A DNA stretch of 64,000 nucleotides, taken from contig CAJQUW010012522.1 in NCBI GenBank assembly GCA_907163375.1, forward strand, positions 52,545 to 116,544, given 5' to 3'. This DNA comes from Prostheceraeus crozeri (taxonomy: Eukaryota; Platyhelminthes; Polycladida; Euryleptidae). A program made the translations under genes and the position numbers. Positions 41,497-54,366 of this stretch are shown here, piece by piece (position 1 is the stretch's first letter; each line of letters starts with the position of its first letter). The notes beneath the pieces are model-generated. The model ran no database searches. It saw nothing but the letters and a program-made list of their open reading frames with translations, and was not told the origin of the DNA.

Positions 41497-44400
41497 CAGT
41501 GGCGAATGCTCCGGGCATGCTAGGCATGAGGCGCATGCTCACAATTTGTGGCTTTAGAAGCACTTTTAACGCTGAGTTACTATTAATGCGATTCAAGATC
41601 AGACTGTCGCAAATCAGATCTTGTTAGCTCTGTCTATGAGAGCATGCGGAAAGGCAATAGCTACTAACTACACTGCTGCTGCTGCCGCTTGCACTGTAGA
41701 AATCTGTTACTGAAAATAGAATCGCATATAACACTTGCGTCGCTCCCCAAGGCATCTTCCCGGGATGCGCTCATCGAGAGAGCTGACTAGGAGCTGACAT
41801 GATCTGAATATGGATCAATGCCATCAACGCACGTTGCCTGACATCAGTAATGAATTCCCTCGCACACGTGAGCTGATGACCAATCACAAGGTGCCATGGG
41901 AATGACGACATTGTAGCGCCAACTTGATCGCATGGCCTGCATAGAAACCGAGTGATGACATGTCTCGCGCGCACGCTTTCTCTCTTCAGATGGTATGAGA
42001 AATATACATTTACTGCCATTCCTTCGTCGCTTAATTAAGTTTGTGTGAACAGTCACTTGTGTAAGCCGACTCCCAAAACTAAAATGGCTGAAGATCAAAT
42101 CGCGTCCTTGATTCAGACTCCGTTTAGTAGGACAGATATAGCCGAGAAAAATGACATCATTTCGAAGCCGGAACTACCAAACCTCACGCCCATTCACAGG
42201 AACAAAAATAAAGAATTTGTAAGGCATTTTCATTCTTCCCAATATGATAATACATTTTGGTTGACTGGTTCGAGTGAGCTGAACAAATTATTTTGTTGGC
42301 CATGCCTTTTGTTTTCAGGCGACCACAACACATGGTCTAAAACTGGGTTTGACAATTTCAATACGCTATCCATTTCTCTAACACGCCATGAAAAATCACT
42401 TAATCACATCAAGTGCTTTCTTCAATTAAACAGCATCGGGAAAAACTATAGAATCGATCACCAACTTGATCAACAGAGGCGCATCAATGACATGATGCAT
42501 AATGAAAAAGTTTAAAAAAATCGCGAAATATTGACCCGCCTTATTGAAGTCGTCTGCTCTATCGCCAAGCGTGAGCTTCCTTTCCGAGGCCATGATGAAG
42601 CAAAAACTTCGGCCCATAAGGGTAATTATTTAGAGACTCTCGATTTGATAAGTCATTACGATGCAACATTAGCAACCCACTTCAACGAGTCAACCATTTT
42701 TAGAGGGACTTCGCCGGCTATTCAGAATGATTTGATCGAGGCGATCAGTTCGCTATTAACTGATCACATCAAACAATATTTAAAAAACTCAGAATTTGGG
42801 TCTCTCATTCTAGATGAAACATCCGATATAGTTAATAAGTCTCAGCTCTCAACTGTTGTACGATACGTTGATGAGAATTGTGAAGTTCAAGAAAGATTTC
42901 TTCATTTCACTGATATGAGTTCTGATCGGTCATATGATGGACTACCACAACACGTGAAGCAATTGTTGATGAACTTTCACATGGAGGGTAAACTTGTTGC
43001 CCAAACCTATGATGGTGCTGCCGTGATGGCTGGCCACCAAAACGGATTAAATAAAAAGGTCAGAGACGTTGAGCCAAGTACAATATTTGTTCATTGTTAC
43101 AGCCATCAACTGAATTTGACACTTCAACAATCAGCCAAATTGATACATAAATGTACATTATTTTTCCAAACCCTGTCTTTGATGGCTTCCTTCTTTTCTC
43201 GATCGCCTTTAAGGACTGACGCTCTTCATGATTTTGTTCAAAAAAGATTGCCTCGAGTTGCTCCAACTAGATGGAACTTCACCTCAAGACTGGTAAACAC
43301 TGTTATGGAAAATATGAAAATTTGAGGTCATTTTTTCAGCATGTATTGGAAAATTCCCAAAACTGGGAAGATTGCATTGACAGATGTCTTGGATATATTG
43401 CTTTTCTTGATAAGTTCCAGACTAGCTTTTTGATAGCCGTATTTTCTCGTATTTTTTCACTGACAGATACATTATTTGAAATTTTGCAATCAAAAGGTAT
43501 GGATATCTTGTATTGTGGACAAAAGATCCAGAAATTGATAGAAAATGTCAAAAAAATAAAAGAGAGTGATTTCGAACTTATTTTTCAAGAATCCTTTGTC
43601 CTTACTGATGCGTCTTTCGAAATGCGTAGAACTGAAACACCGGATCTTTACAAACATCTTTTTCAGGAAATAACGGATAATATTCTGACACAGCTGATAA
43701 ACAGGTTCAAAACGATTTCTGAATTGGAATTCTTTAATTTACTTAATTCTAGTTTCTTTTCAAAGCACAATAAACAATTTCAAGAAACGGCATTGAAATC
43801 GCTAGATAAGCATTATGGCCGATTCTTCGATGCAATTCGTCTGAAAAATTAGTTGATTGCAATTTATTGCATGTCTGACTTTGATCGAAAGTCAGTGCTT
43901 GACATTCTGAATTGCATGAGCAGAAATTGTACCTTGGTATGCTTGAACTGTTCAAATTAGCGAAATTGGTCGTCTCCATCCCGTCTTCAAGTGCAAGTGC
44001 GGAGCGATCTTTCTCGGCTTTAAAACGAATCCATACATACTGCCGGAGCACCCAGAAACAAAACAGACTTTCTTCTTTTAATTTTAATGGCTATTGAGAA
44101 AAGCTTGTAAGTTTTTCTTCAAAAGAAGCCTGCCTTTTTCGATAATGTAACAGAACTTTGTAAAGAAAAACAGGAGGGTTGATTTTTTATATCGTTAGGG
44201 AAGTGACAATCTTTTGAAATTGTGAATAATATTTGGAAAACAACGGTCGTGCTAGTCTTGAAATAATCGTCTTCTGTTTTAGAATATAATCATTTTGAGT
44301 TGTGAATATGGTTTTTATTCATTTACATATACCGTTCATGCGCATATGTAGTGTACAGTGTATAGGCTATTATATGAATTAATTGCAAAGATATTAATTT

Positions 44401-44663
44401 TGTTCATCAACCCGAGTTTAGTATCATCGTACTAATAATATTATGTAAAATGATGATAATGTTAGCATCATAAACTATGATGAAAAAAACTCAGTGTGGA
44501 GAAGTATAGCCTATATTGGTGACTAACATGATGAAAATAATCAAGTATGGGGCATTTAAATGAAAGTATCATAAGGTCTATGGTATATGTTATTCATGTT
44601 GGTTTATGTGCATGCATATTTAGACGGCGCATGCCTATCGTGTGAACGCAGGATTCGCCACTG
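41497..44663 (+). mobile_element. hAT transposon (ZMYM-type transposase), 3.2 kb
   Basis: Ends CAGTGGCGAAT at 41497 and ATTCGCCACTG ending at 44663 are inverted repeats, flanked by a perfect 8-bp duplication ACTCTGAC (41489-41496 and 44664-44671). Both the end sequence and the duplication length are diagnostic for hAT. The element split the RT frame of a LINE; the two LINE halves join in frame when it is removed. A perfect duplication suggests insertion later than the LINE's own decay. Confidence 0.95.
42084..44097 (+). pseudogene. hAT transposase, ZMYM1-like, lightly broken
   Basis: Starting at MAEDQIASLIQTPF (42084), the N-terminal part has a TTF-type zinc-finger-like region (KLFCWPCLLFSGDHNTWSK, then RHEKSLNHIKC). 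The DUF4371/RNase H-like core follows, with SLILDETSDIVNKSQLST (first acidic residue), AQTYDGAAVMAGHQNG and VHCYSHQLNLTL, then PTRWNF. The hAT C-terminal dimerisation motif SIPSSSASAERSFSALKRI is at about 43975-44035. Lesions are few: a TAA at 42513-42515 with the same frame continuing after it, a frame change near 43315, and another near 43850-43910. Domain order and length match ZMYM1-like transposases. Confidence 0.88.
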
Positions 44664-46441
44664 ACTCTGACATTTCCTTTTGGGAATAGGTTTTATATGG
44701 GCAATTTTACATAGTGATGGGAATTCTGAGGTTTCGATGGACAGGGAAAATAGATGAGTCAAAGGACCGGAGAGGTAAGAGGCTGCAAGACGAATAAGTT
44801 TAGGAGGGATGTTGGCACTACCACACGCTTTTCTGTCTTTTAGGAGGATCAAATGACAAAATACGACCATTTCATTGATGTCAGGATGCCAAAAAGAATC
44901 TGCGGTGGGGATCGAATCAATGATTTGTGACCAGTCAGGAGCGGGAGAGAACTTATCGGCAAATGAATCGTTTATCTCATTGAAGCAGCCTGCAGAGAAG
45001 GAAACCGTTTGAAAAATTGTCTTTGGACGCAGCATTTAGATCTTCCTTAATTGCATTCTAATAGCCATTCTTTTTGTTCATCATAGCTTTCATCCATCGG
45101 TCTTTTGCCTTTGAAATCTCGGACTGAATTTTTGCTTTGTAATGGTGGTATAATGAGTATTGCCTTTTGCGATAAGCTTCAAACCGGCAGTTTATCAAAT
45201 GCTTCAGCAGAGGATTCATCCAGGGCTTATCATTAGGTGACATTTCAATGAAAACAAAAGGGACTTCCTTTAATGCTTGCGTGATAACATCGTGGAAGTA
45301 GAAGCACTTCTCGTCTACGGTACAGCTCATTTTATAAAAAGTAGACCAGTTCACAGAGCCCAAACGATTTAAAAAGGCTTCAACATTGTTTTGGCGAAGA
45401 TCGTAGAACTTCACAAGGCTCTTAGGAGCAGTCGTGCTGATGAATGGATTCAAAATGACAGTGCGGTGATCAGAATTGCCGAAACTTGGACCGACAACCA
45501 CAGGCCTGTATTTATCAACGAGTGTATGGTCAATGAGAATTTTATCGAGATTGCGTCACCTCTCGTAGGATAGTTGACAACTTGCTCCACGTTGAGAAAA
45601 GTTTCGAAATCATCTGTCTTCAATTGATTCAGGTCACCAACGATGATAAGTCGACTATCAGGTGCGAAATCAAGAGCAGAGTCAGCATTAGAATGGACGT
45701 ACTGTATGATACTGAGGTAATTGTGGGCAGAAAGACTAGGCGGAACATAAAGGACCAACAAACAGATCTTGTAAGAGGGCAAGGAAGCCCATATGCATTC
45801 AATGTCTTCACATTTCTGAATGCTGATTTCTTGGTGATCGATATCATTGCGAATAAATACACAAACTCCCCCTCCACGGCGTTCTTCAGCTCTGTCGCAT
45901 CGAAGAGGTTCCCAGTACCCAGGAATGCTGATCAAATTATTCTGAATATTCTCATGAAGCCACGTCTCAGAGAAGGCAAGGACAGACGGCCTTGTTGAGG
46001 ATGCAAATGTACATATTTCATCTAGTTTGGGTAGAAGTGAGAGGACATTCGCCAAAGCGATTGAGGGAATAAAAAGTTTATCACTTCTAAAACACTTTAG
46101 TGAAAATTTTGAGCAGCATCAACTCTACGTTGTACTTTGCCGCGTCGGATGGTCACATCCTCTCCACTCAAATGCCTTTGTCGCAATTCTTCTCTTAGAA
46201 GTCTCTGTTCATTTTGTTGTAGAGGTGTTAAGTCAAAGTTGACGAAAATACCAGAATAGAGAGAGGAGTTATGCAATGATGAAGACTCTTTGATCAACTC
46301 AAGTCGTTTTCCATCGTCATTAATTGTCAATTTTAGGAGACGAGGACCACTAACTCGAGACTTTCCAATTCTGCGAATGTCTTTGACTTGAACGTCTTGG
46401 ACTTGTAGATGTCGAAGAAGATTATGCAGCTTGTTCTCGTC

Positions 46442-46443
<2 letters not shown>

Positions 46444-46481
<38 letters not shown>
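46444..46481. repeat. (TA)n microsatellite
   Basis: About 19 uninterrupted TA dinucleotides, inserted in or expanded within the LINE ORF1 remnant. Confidence 0.95.
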
Positions 46482-46482
<1 letters not shown>

Positions 46483-46893
46483 CTTAATATATATTCTGAT
46501 AATTAGATTCTGACGCCTGCCGAATCTACTTTCAGCTTCTTGCAACAATTCTCTCTGGTAATCAACAGAAAAATGCTGGAAAGATTCCTTCAGATTCGCC
46601 AGTTCTGTGTCCTGCTTATCTTGCTTTTCACAAACTTGAGCCATTTTTCGCTCGAAGACATCAATTCGACCAGTCAGAGAGGAAAGAGTCTGGTTGATCT
46701 TCTCTATTTCAGATCTCATTATAGAAATCATCTCATTTTTAGATGAAACAATGAGATTTTGGAGATCGAGTTGGTATTCGAGTATGATCTAGCGCTTGAG
46801 GTCAACCTGGTTGTCCTTCCTTGAGGCGGAGTCTCTCCAGTCATTGCAACTCCAGTTATTAGAAACAGAACCAATTGACAGAACAGAAAATTG

Positions 46894-46980
46894 AAAAAAA
46901 GACAGCTCCAGCGGGACTCGACCTCCCCACCTTACTGTGAGACTGCGCCTTAGCACAGCAGACCAGAACGACACAGGCTC
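46894..46980 (-). repeat. tRNA-derived sequence (SINE-like or pseudo-tRNA)
   Basis: The minus strand has GTGCTAAGGCGCAGTCT, resembling the D-arm and A-box area of Leu-type tRNA, and GGAGGTCGAGTCCCGC, close to a B box/T-arm with one base missing. A run of seven T follows, as after pol III genes. No proper acceptor stem or variable arm could be folded, so it is not a functional tRNA. It may be a SINE head. Confidence 0.45.
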
Positions 46981-47715
46981 ACTTCAGTGAATAGCAGTGC
47001 CTTGCACCGAAAATCGAAAAAATCTGTTGCGTGTCACGCACGAGCGTATGACGTCAGATCGCAGATTTACAACACGGACCCAACACCGGAGACGAAGTAG
47101 AGCCGGTAAGCACAATTCACAAGGAGACAGAGAAACTGCAGATAATGCCAAAATAAGACGAATGGCGTAATCCAAGGGAGAATGAGGATGAAAGACCTTG
47201 AATGATGACCAGTAGCCGATGCGAAGTCCAACGATGTAAAAATTATGCAAAATGGTGGCGGCAAAGCGTTGAAACAGGAGCAAGAACGAAGAATCAGACA
47301 GAGCGCGAGAGACACGACCGCAGCGACCGACGAGCTCGGTGATTGCGGTGACGTGAATTTCACAAATTAAACTCCTACATCTCCAAGCAATCTCCTACAT
47401 CAGCAAGCAATCCCACGATATTTGAGCACCTATGTGCACGAGTTGTTTCAGGATCTGCATCTTGTGTTGTCATGCTTATTTGTCGTAAAGGAGCAGTCTC
47501 AACTCCCTTCTATGACGAACTTGTGAGTCTACTGTAGTGTGTCATGAATAGGGCGGCTTTTTATTGACCTACAAAATTAAGAATTTTGACCTTTTGACCT
47601 TTTTGACTTATTGGCATTTTCTACGCCCTATTTATGACTAATTCAGAACCTGTCGTTGTGACCAGAGTTAGAAACCCTACCTACCCGTCAGCTCGACATA
47701 ATGTCAAAATTTGGC

Positions 47716-49320
47716 CTCACCTGCTCATGAGTCCACTCATCACTTTGGGGGCACCATCGATAAGGTTTTCACCCCCTTGACCTACAGTGACATTCTTCTG
47801 ATCCAGGACTCTCGGATCACCGCCTCCTTCACTGTGTCTCATGCTTGTCCTGTCCTCCACTTACCTGTGCGACCTCGACATATCGACCAAGGAATTGTCT
47901 TGACCTTGACAACTTTCGAAGACGTCTAGCTTCGTCGTCACTCTCAGGCTGCTTGATGCTCACGAACTCGCAGCATTGCACGATACAACTATAACTGCGA
48001 TCTTCGACGATCTCATCCCTCGCCGTTCCTCTTGTCGACATTCAAAGCGTGCGGTTGGCAGTCTTGAGCGGCCTTGCGCAGTACCTCCTCTCCTGACTCT
48101 GCTGCAGCTACTCACAGCTTATGGAAGAAAGGACCCGTTCGCTATTGCGACAGAAAAAAGTTTTATACTGACAGAATGAAGTCAACTGCAAGTGACAGTC
48201 GCCAAGGAAACTCTGGCAAACCATTGACCAACTTATGGGCAGGACTCGTCAACCCTCTGCACCACCCATCCCAGCACCTGAATTCCTCCAATTTTTTCAG
48301 TCACCTCAGCATCAACAGCATCACCATCTTACTCCTCATCGCCTGGTTGTAACCTCTTCAACATCCGTGCGTTGGATGATGACATCCATCATACAATTTT
48401 GAAGCTTCCTGACAAGTACCCACACTGTGACCCTTTAAATACTAGACTTCTGAATTCCAGGGCCGATCTCTTGATGCCATTCCTGCTGAACAACTCATTG
48501 TTCATGCGTTCCCCTGTCGTTGAAGAGCATCTCCATCATTCCAACTTTGAAGGCAAAAGCAATCCAAACGATATCAGATCATATCGACCCATTGCGAATC
48601 TTACAGTTCACTCGAAGCCTGCTGTTATTATGCAAGTTCGACAGCATCTGTATTCCAACAGTCTTCAATCTTATGCCAAAAAACTTCCCGCACTCACCAC
48701 TAGCCATCTTGAAACTCCCTGATCAGTTTTGCAACACGGACAAAGGAAATGCTTCACTCCTGTCTTTCTCGGACTTTTCCTCCGCATTCGACACTGTCGA
48801 CCACAAAAAACTGCTGCGGTGACTCGGTCTGTCAGGAAATGTACTCATGTGTGTCTCCTTTATATATATAGTCACTTTCAGCATGCCAAACTTTGAGAGT
48901 CATCTTCCGCCCCGCTCCTCTGTCACCGCTGGAGTTTTACAAGTATCCGTGCTAGGCCCACTGTTTTTATGCTGTACACTTCTGATCTCCGCAAATTTAT
49001 GGAACAATGTGGCCTAAGTATACATATGCATGCTGATGACACCCAGGTGAACGGGTTCTGTTCTCCATCAGAGACAACATCGACAAGTGGCTCTCCACCA
49101 ACCGCCTGCAGCTGAACGCGGATGAAACAAGTTTCATGTGGTGCTCCTCCGCTAAACGACGAGACATTTCCCATTGAACCTATTCCAATTCGTTTTCTTC
49201 GCCAGATTAGATCCGCAAAAATTTCTGTCTCTCGCCTAATCGTCATCATGCTGATCAAATCTCTTATCGTCAGGTGCCTCGACTACTGTATCGCTACCCC
49301 GACCGGGCTCCGTGCTAGGA
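47716..49320 (+). mobile_element. old degraded LINE (endonuclease end and RT)
   Basis: The endonuclease C-terminus is seen as THHFGGTIDKVFTPLTYSDI (47711-47929). RT pieces follow: PNDIRSYRPIANLTVHSKP (48540-48620), then LLSFSDFSSAFDTVDHKKLL (48760-48820), SVLGPLF near 48945, MHADDTQV-like coding with the catalytic DD near 49030, and LQLNADETSFMWCSS near 49110. Multiple frame changes separate them, so it is older than the two CR1/L2-like copies. The clade is not assigned. Confidence 0.7.
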
Positions 49321-50945
49321 TTTCAAATCCGCTGCGTCTCTACCGACCTGGAATATTTGTACTAGCGGAAGAGATCGATGACGATCAAAATCAAATGATA
49401 GCGGTGAAGCCGTGTGGCGGTAGGCAAGTACGAATAGGCCCTCCAATTTTGCCCGACATAACTCCCGTTCGGGCTGGATACCATTGTTTCCATACCAGGT
49501 GTTCTCGGCACTGGTAGGCCAGTATCAATTTGCACAACGTCGCTTCCGTCACTATTTCGGCGGCAGCCAGCTTCTAGATGGAGGCGAAGCGGCCGGGTGT
49601 CGCGTTGATGAGGAAAGAGTCGTCGTCCAGTCCATGGAAACGACAGTCAAATAGTTGTTCATCAATTTATATTCCACATTAATGACATGGTCAGTCGTAC
49701 ATTCAAGCTACTGGTATAGCCGCGGCTCTTCATGTCGTTCATGACGATGCTTTTGCTTCTTCGTATGTGAGGTTGGTCGCTATGTAAAACTATGCAGTCA
49801 TTGTGCCCAACCTGTTCGGATGAGTTGCTTTTATCTTATTGAACTAGATCTTCCTCCTTTAGGAAACTGACGATGTCTCACGACACCTGTTTCTCGTTCT
49901 CTGAAGTGCATTGTCGACGCCACCTGATAGTGCGATACCAAAAGTTCGGCTGCTTTTTCGGTCTACCGACTACAATGTTGTAGTGCAGCTGTTCTCAACG
50001 ATCAATTCATCATAGCCCTACTAAGCTACTGTTCCCTTGGTCTGGACGCAGTTGTATGAAATCACAAAATTAAAACCTTTCAGTCGTGCTACTAGCTTGG
50101 CTTTGATAGCGGATACTTGGTATTCATTGAAAGCTTGAGCAAGACTTAGTGGTTGCTCAAACTTTGCATGCGTGATTCTTTGACGGTTGAGGGCAGATTT
50201 CGTGTAGGAAACCTATATTTTCTAACCCTTAATCAGGATATCCCTGCTCTCAATGTCGTAACCCTCAAGATCGCCACTCATCATGGTAGACAATGACCTG
50301 GTTGTAAACCAAAGAAATTGAACTCGATTATGCATCAACACAATTTTCAAGAATGATCAAGTTACCAAGGCGCGTGTTTTAAGAGATAAGAGAACATATC
50401 TTTGAAATCGACAACTTGTCATTGGTTCGCACTCATGCCTACAGAATCTAATTCTGTGCTCATACCATTCCAAAAAAAATAGTACAATATCCTTTCACGA
50501 CGAAGACTTATTATCACATCAGCACGGAACACATCCACATATAGCTGCTATGCATACACTGATTTAATGCTTTACAAGAGTTGTATACGCACATAACTGT
50601 TCCTTTACATTTAAGAAGATCCAATCAATGTTGCAATTAAATAACAGTTGCAAGTAATCACGGAGTAAAGCAAGCAGTAAACAAGTAAAGTAAACAATGG
50701 AACATTGTCCTAGATGATCTCAGAACTCAAATATCAGCAGGGATGAGAACGCCGTGTCACAAAAAATCCGGCCCATTTTCAGTTTTGATATCATAACAAG
50801 TTATCAAAGAGTCAATTTTGAATGGCTATGAATCTTTATGCGCCTACACCTTATAGCTGCGACTAAAAAACATTGATTGTACTAAGGCCACATATATAAT
50901 AAATTGTAGCTCAACCTTATTGAGGCAAAGTACCGGGACAAAATC
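49321..50945. other. no recognised gene
   Basis: Short open stretches occur on both strands (for example 49122-49517 plus), but none resembles a known domain. It could hold remains of further repeats. Confidence 0.35.
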
Positions 50946-51235
50946 TCTCTTTTGGGAGTGTAACTAGTAGACTTTGATGCTTTACAAAGCGCCGCTGTAG
51001 CTAGTAGAATTTTGATGTTTTGTAAAGCGCCGCAGGTGTAACTAGAAAATTTCAATGCTTTATAAAGCGCCGCAGCATCTAGTAGAATTTGGATGTTTTG
51101 TAAAGCGCCGTAGGCGAAACCTCCACCTTTTAGGAGTGTAACTAGTAGAATTTTGATGTTTTTTCATGCGACGCAGGCAAAAACTCCAGCACTATGGGTG
51201 TGCAACCAACAGAATTCAAGCTTTTTAAAGCGCCT
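50946..51235. repeat. degenerate tandem array of about 50-bp units
   Basis: Units with GTAACTAGTAGAATTTTGAT followed by GTTTTGTAAAGCGCCGCAGG recur about six times with drift, ending near 51235. This looks like a minisatellite. Confidence 0.75.
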
Positions 51236-52139
51236 AGAATGTAGAAGGCATTTTCTCTGCAATTATATGACACAGGAATTACAACTTTTCGGGGCTCAAT
51301 GTTATTTCAAAATGATATGATATGAGGAGGTTTTCTGAATCAAAATTTCTTGACGTGTATGATGAGTTTCACAATTTGCGAGTAATAATATATCCCGTAC
51401 ACAGTAGAACAAATGAAATTGTTTACTTCAAAATGTACAGTGTCGGAGAGGGGACCTGCTAAAGAGTCAAAAAACGTAGCAAGGAAATATAAATCAAGTA
51501 GTGGGTAAACAACATAATAAGTAACCCACTGGCAGCGTTTCCAAAGTAAAATCTCTGAGAATCCGCGCAGATGGACCCTAACCCCCTTTACATTGCAGTT
51601 TTAAGACCATATTTGTGATTTTCTCGATTTCATTTTCTTGCATATTCAAAAATGAATCCTACAAGTGATGTGCAACTTTTACTTTCAATCTTAAGTAGAC
51701 TTTCGATGGAACCTGATTGGGTCACTATAACTGTTTCTATCAATAGGGTCAACATATTGTAACTAGTAGTACTAGTAGGTAGCTATAAACAAAGCGTAGT
51801 GTAGTAGGTACTGTACTTTGAGTAATAATCAAAGACTTCACAAAACAAAATGAACAAGAAACTATTCCGGTACCAATATCTCACGAGTTAAGTGGCATGG
51901 GAATGTGACTACAACAAAAGGTCTTCATGATAATTATTGCAAAAAAAATCAAAAGTGGCCTCATGGTCCACGTTTTACTACATTTCACGGTGACTGAGTG
52001 TGTAGGACATATAGCTTATCTGAATGTAGATGTACATATTGACAGAAAAATAAATCTTTTTTAAGAAAATTGTATTCTATTGAATTTGTAACAACTTGAA
52101 TTGAGGATGACGAGAAAATAGTCAGCACCAAGTGTCTTA

Positions 52140-53072
52140 TCATTGTCTATGACGCCTCGTATCCATCAGTGTTTCGTTCGAAGGCAAAGTTCTCTTCAAC
52201 TTTCTTTTGGACACATCTTTTTTCGATGACACGGGAGCTGCATCTGTTATCGACTGTGCTTCTAGCATAAGCCTCTTGGCTGCCTCCATGTATTCCATTG
52301 CCGTTTTCCGCTTACTTTCGGCGAGTTTCTCTGCGGATTCCCTTTCTTGCTTGACTCTTTCTCTTTCTCCCTGGCTTTCAGATCTTCCGATTTTCTTTTT
52401 TTCTGCTTCAATGCGCTCCTTTTCTTTTTGCTTCAGATACTGCATGTAGGAATTCGATGCCTCATAGCAACGATCGAGCAACTTGCGTCCAATTGGGAAC
52501 GTTGCACTCTTGTATCCGCGATTTCGCATAAATAATTTCACTGTCAGAATACCGTTAAAGTTGGGATCCTGCAATCTGTTGCGGTCTGTGGTCAAAATGC
52601 GCTTCATCGAGCTAAACAATCTTTCAGTGTCATTGTTGACATGAGGTAGAATAATGCAACTTTTGGCCAGTGCACTCAAACTATGGTAAGCATCCTTCGA
52701 GGCTATCTGTTTCAAAAATTTGGGCAGGTCGACTTCCTCTGTGTCAATTTCCGCATCGCTACGAAACTTGCGCCATTGAAGAAGTGCGTCGGCGTCGCAA
52801 TCGAAATTCAATTGGGATTTGACGTGAATGAGATCTTCTTCCGCAACATTTTCCCTCTGCTTCGGATCCAAGAATTTGCAAGCCCTCAGAAGACGTTTAC
52901 CAATAGGCAAGTAATGGATCAAAGATCGAAGGAGCTGGCCATAGAACAGACGAACTCGTTGAAAAAATAATGTACGTTGCGCTGCCGTAAGATGGTCGCT
53001 ACGAAGAGATTCTCTAGCTTTCCCGCCAATCAGCACATTATCATCCGATAATTGTTCAACATTTGGAATGAC
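52140..53072 (-). CDS. hAT-type transposase-like gene, last exon (dimerisation domain)
   Basis: A 933-bp exon, acceptor TTTCTGACAG before 53072, phase 0, ending in a stop at 52140. About 310 residues: a helical part (GQLLRSLIHYLPIGKRLLRA, then CKFLDPKQRENVAE). The hAT C-terminal dimerisation motif follows (SALAKSCIILPHVNNDTERL, then FSSMKRILTTDRNRLQDPNF). After that comes a long charged coiled tail rich in Lys/Glu/Arg and a basic end. No stop or frameshift interrupts it. The preceding exon (53278-53538) joins in phase 0. Openness over the full exon with correct splice sites leaves two options: a young hAT copy or a co-opted host gene. The catalytic N-terminal part is not visible in the window. 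Confidence 0.7.
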   Translation of the reverse strand, partial: VIPNVEQLSDDNVLIGGKARESLRSDHLTAAQRTLFFQRVRLFYGQLLRSLIHYLPIGKRLLRACKFLDPKQRENVAEEDLIHVKSQLNFDCDADALLQWRKFRSDAEIDTEEVDLPKFLKQIASKDAYHSLSALAKSCIILPHVNNDTERLFSSMKRILTTDRNRLQDPNFNGILTVKLFMRNRGYKSATFPIGRKLLDRCYEASNSYMQYLKQKEKERIEAEKKKIGRSESQGERERVKQERESAEKLAESKRKTAMEYMEAAKRLMLEAQSITDAAPVSSKKDVSKRKLKRTLPSNETLMDTRRHRQ

Positions 53073-53277
53073 CTGTCAGAAATGAATAGCAATTACTCGC
53101 GCATGTATGTGCTAGTTCACAGGAAAGAAAAAATTGCAATCGTGCCCCCAGTCATAGAACAAAACAGCTGAATTTGACATGCATTTTCAATGCCATGCAC
53201 AACGTTATAGGCCTACTTTTGAAAAATGAAGAAAACTTAGAAAATGAATCTCTCTGATCACTAAAGAAATCTCTCAC

Positions 53278-53538
53278 AGAGGACTTGTTTCCAGATATAT
53301 GCACTGTTTTGACTTGTGTAGATCCATCTGCGGTCATCTGAGACTGGCCTTCTCTTTTGCATTTCATCAACTTCATCAGAGAAGCAGAGTACATCATTAC
53401 ACACAGAACATCCTTTGCATAGAAGCTCCTGGGTGCCGAGTGTCCAAGTGCTACAGGAATTCCTGCCGCTGTCGATTGATCTGATATAGGGATATGATGA
53501 GGTGATGAGATAATTCCAATGTAAAGTTTCTCAAAAAC
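53278..53538 (-). CDS. upstream exon of the hAT-type gene
   Basis: A 261-bp open stretch between acceptor ATATTTTACAG and donor GTGAGA, phase 0 at both ends, giving 87 codons beginning VFEKLYIGIISSPHHIPI and containing FYAKDVLCVMMYSASLMKLM. I do not recognise a domain. The link to the downstream exon rests on phase, spacing (about 0.2 kb) and strand. Confidence 0.45.
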
Positions 53539-54366
53539 CTGTAAAATATTGATTTTCACGCGACAGCTCACATTCAAAACGAAAAAACAATAGAAGCCAT
53601 TTACAGTGCGGTGTAGAAAAAATGGACCATCTGAAGGGCCAAAAGTGATACTTATGGTACTTGAGTGGTTTACTTATTCTCCCCAGCACTAGGTGGGCCT
53701 AATATGATGCAGAGTCAAACAAAGCGTGATTTGAAGTAAGTTTTCAAGCAGCAGGGCAAATGTATCTTGATTTGCAGTCATTTTATAATCTTATGAGTAG
53801 AAAAGCTAAATTATCCTAATTTGGTTCCCATTTATTATTGAAATAATGCTGCAGAAGCTTATTTCTTTTTCAACTGCAGAAATTAGCCCTTGCTATTGAT
53901 TAGTCGAGGGCGCATGTCATCACAAAGCAGACGAAGTGGCACCTTCGATTATTCGCTGAGACCTTCCATACACAGCAATCACAAAGTGCGATGAACCGAT
54001 GGGAAATGTATTTACCTAATATACGCACGTATATCGTTCTCTCTTTTGGTTTGACTTCAGTTTTACCACTGCAACCTGATGAAGCGGACCTGATAAGTCC
54101 ACGAAAATTTGTACATTTCTTTTATTTTATCTAACAAAAAATGTGCTCTATCAAATGTACTACAGAAGCTGTACATTAGGTGAACAATGTCTAATTTGAA
54201 ATGATTTCTGTGAAAAACACCACACTAAGATTCAAAACATACCGGTACTTAAAACTGAAAAAAGATTTTGACATCAAAATTCCGCGCAGCTTCTCAATTT
54301 TCCGCGCTTCCGCGCAGAAATCGGCAAAACCGCGCAGCTGCGCGCTGCGCGCTCACTTTTGGAAAC

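Larger units (their letters stand above)
41390..47365 (-). mobile_element. CR1/L2-like LINE interrupted by a hAT element
   Basis: From right to left: a CpG-richer 5' region (47365-46740), then an ORF1 remnant (46731-46097) with a coiled coil (EIEKINQTLSSLTGRIDVFE) and the characteristic C-terminal VNFDLTPLQQNEQRLLREEL. This is cut by a (TA)n microsatellite. The AP endonuclease follows (46055-45450: LAFSETWLHENI, GGGVCVFIRND, LYVPP, IIVGDLNQLK), then a linker (45501-45058) and the RT start (45035 to 44672: KACGSANIPPKLIRLAAS, then HIKPIPK). The RT resumes on the far side of the hAT at 41488 with IDDLRPISLLPVFSKVFEKC. The RT palm and 3' end are lost. Endonuclease/RT products would mediate target-primed copying; this copy is dead. 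Confidence 0.85.

Noticed and set aside
46894-46980. functional tRNA gene
   Set aside because: Acceptor stem and T-arm do not fold properly and a base is missing from the B box.
50000-50330. fairly open minus-strand stretch
   Set aside because: Several stops in every frame and no recognisable protein; could be any old repeat.
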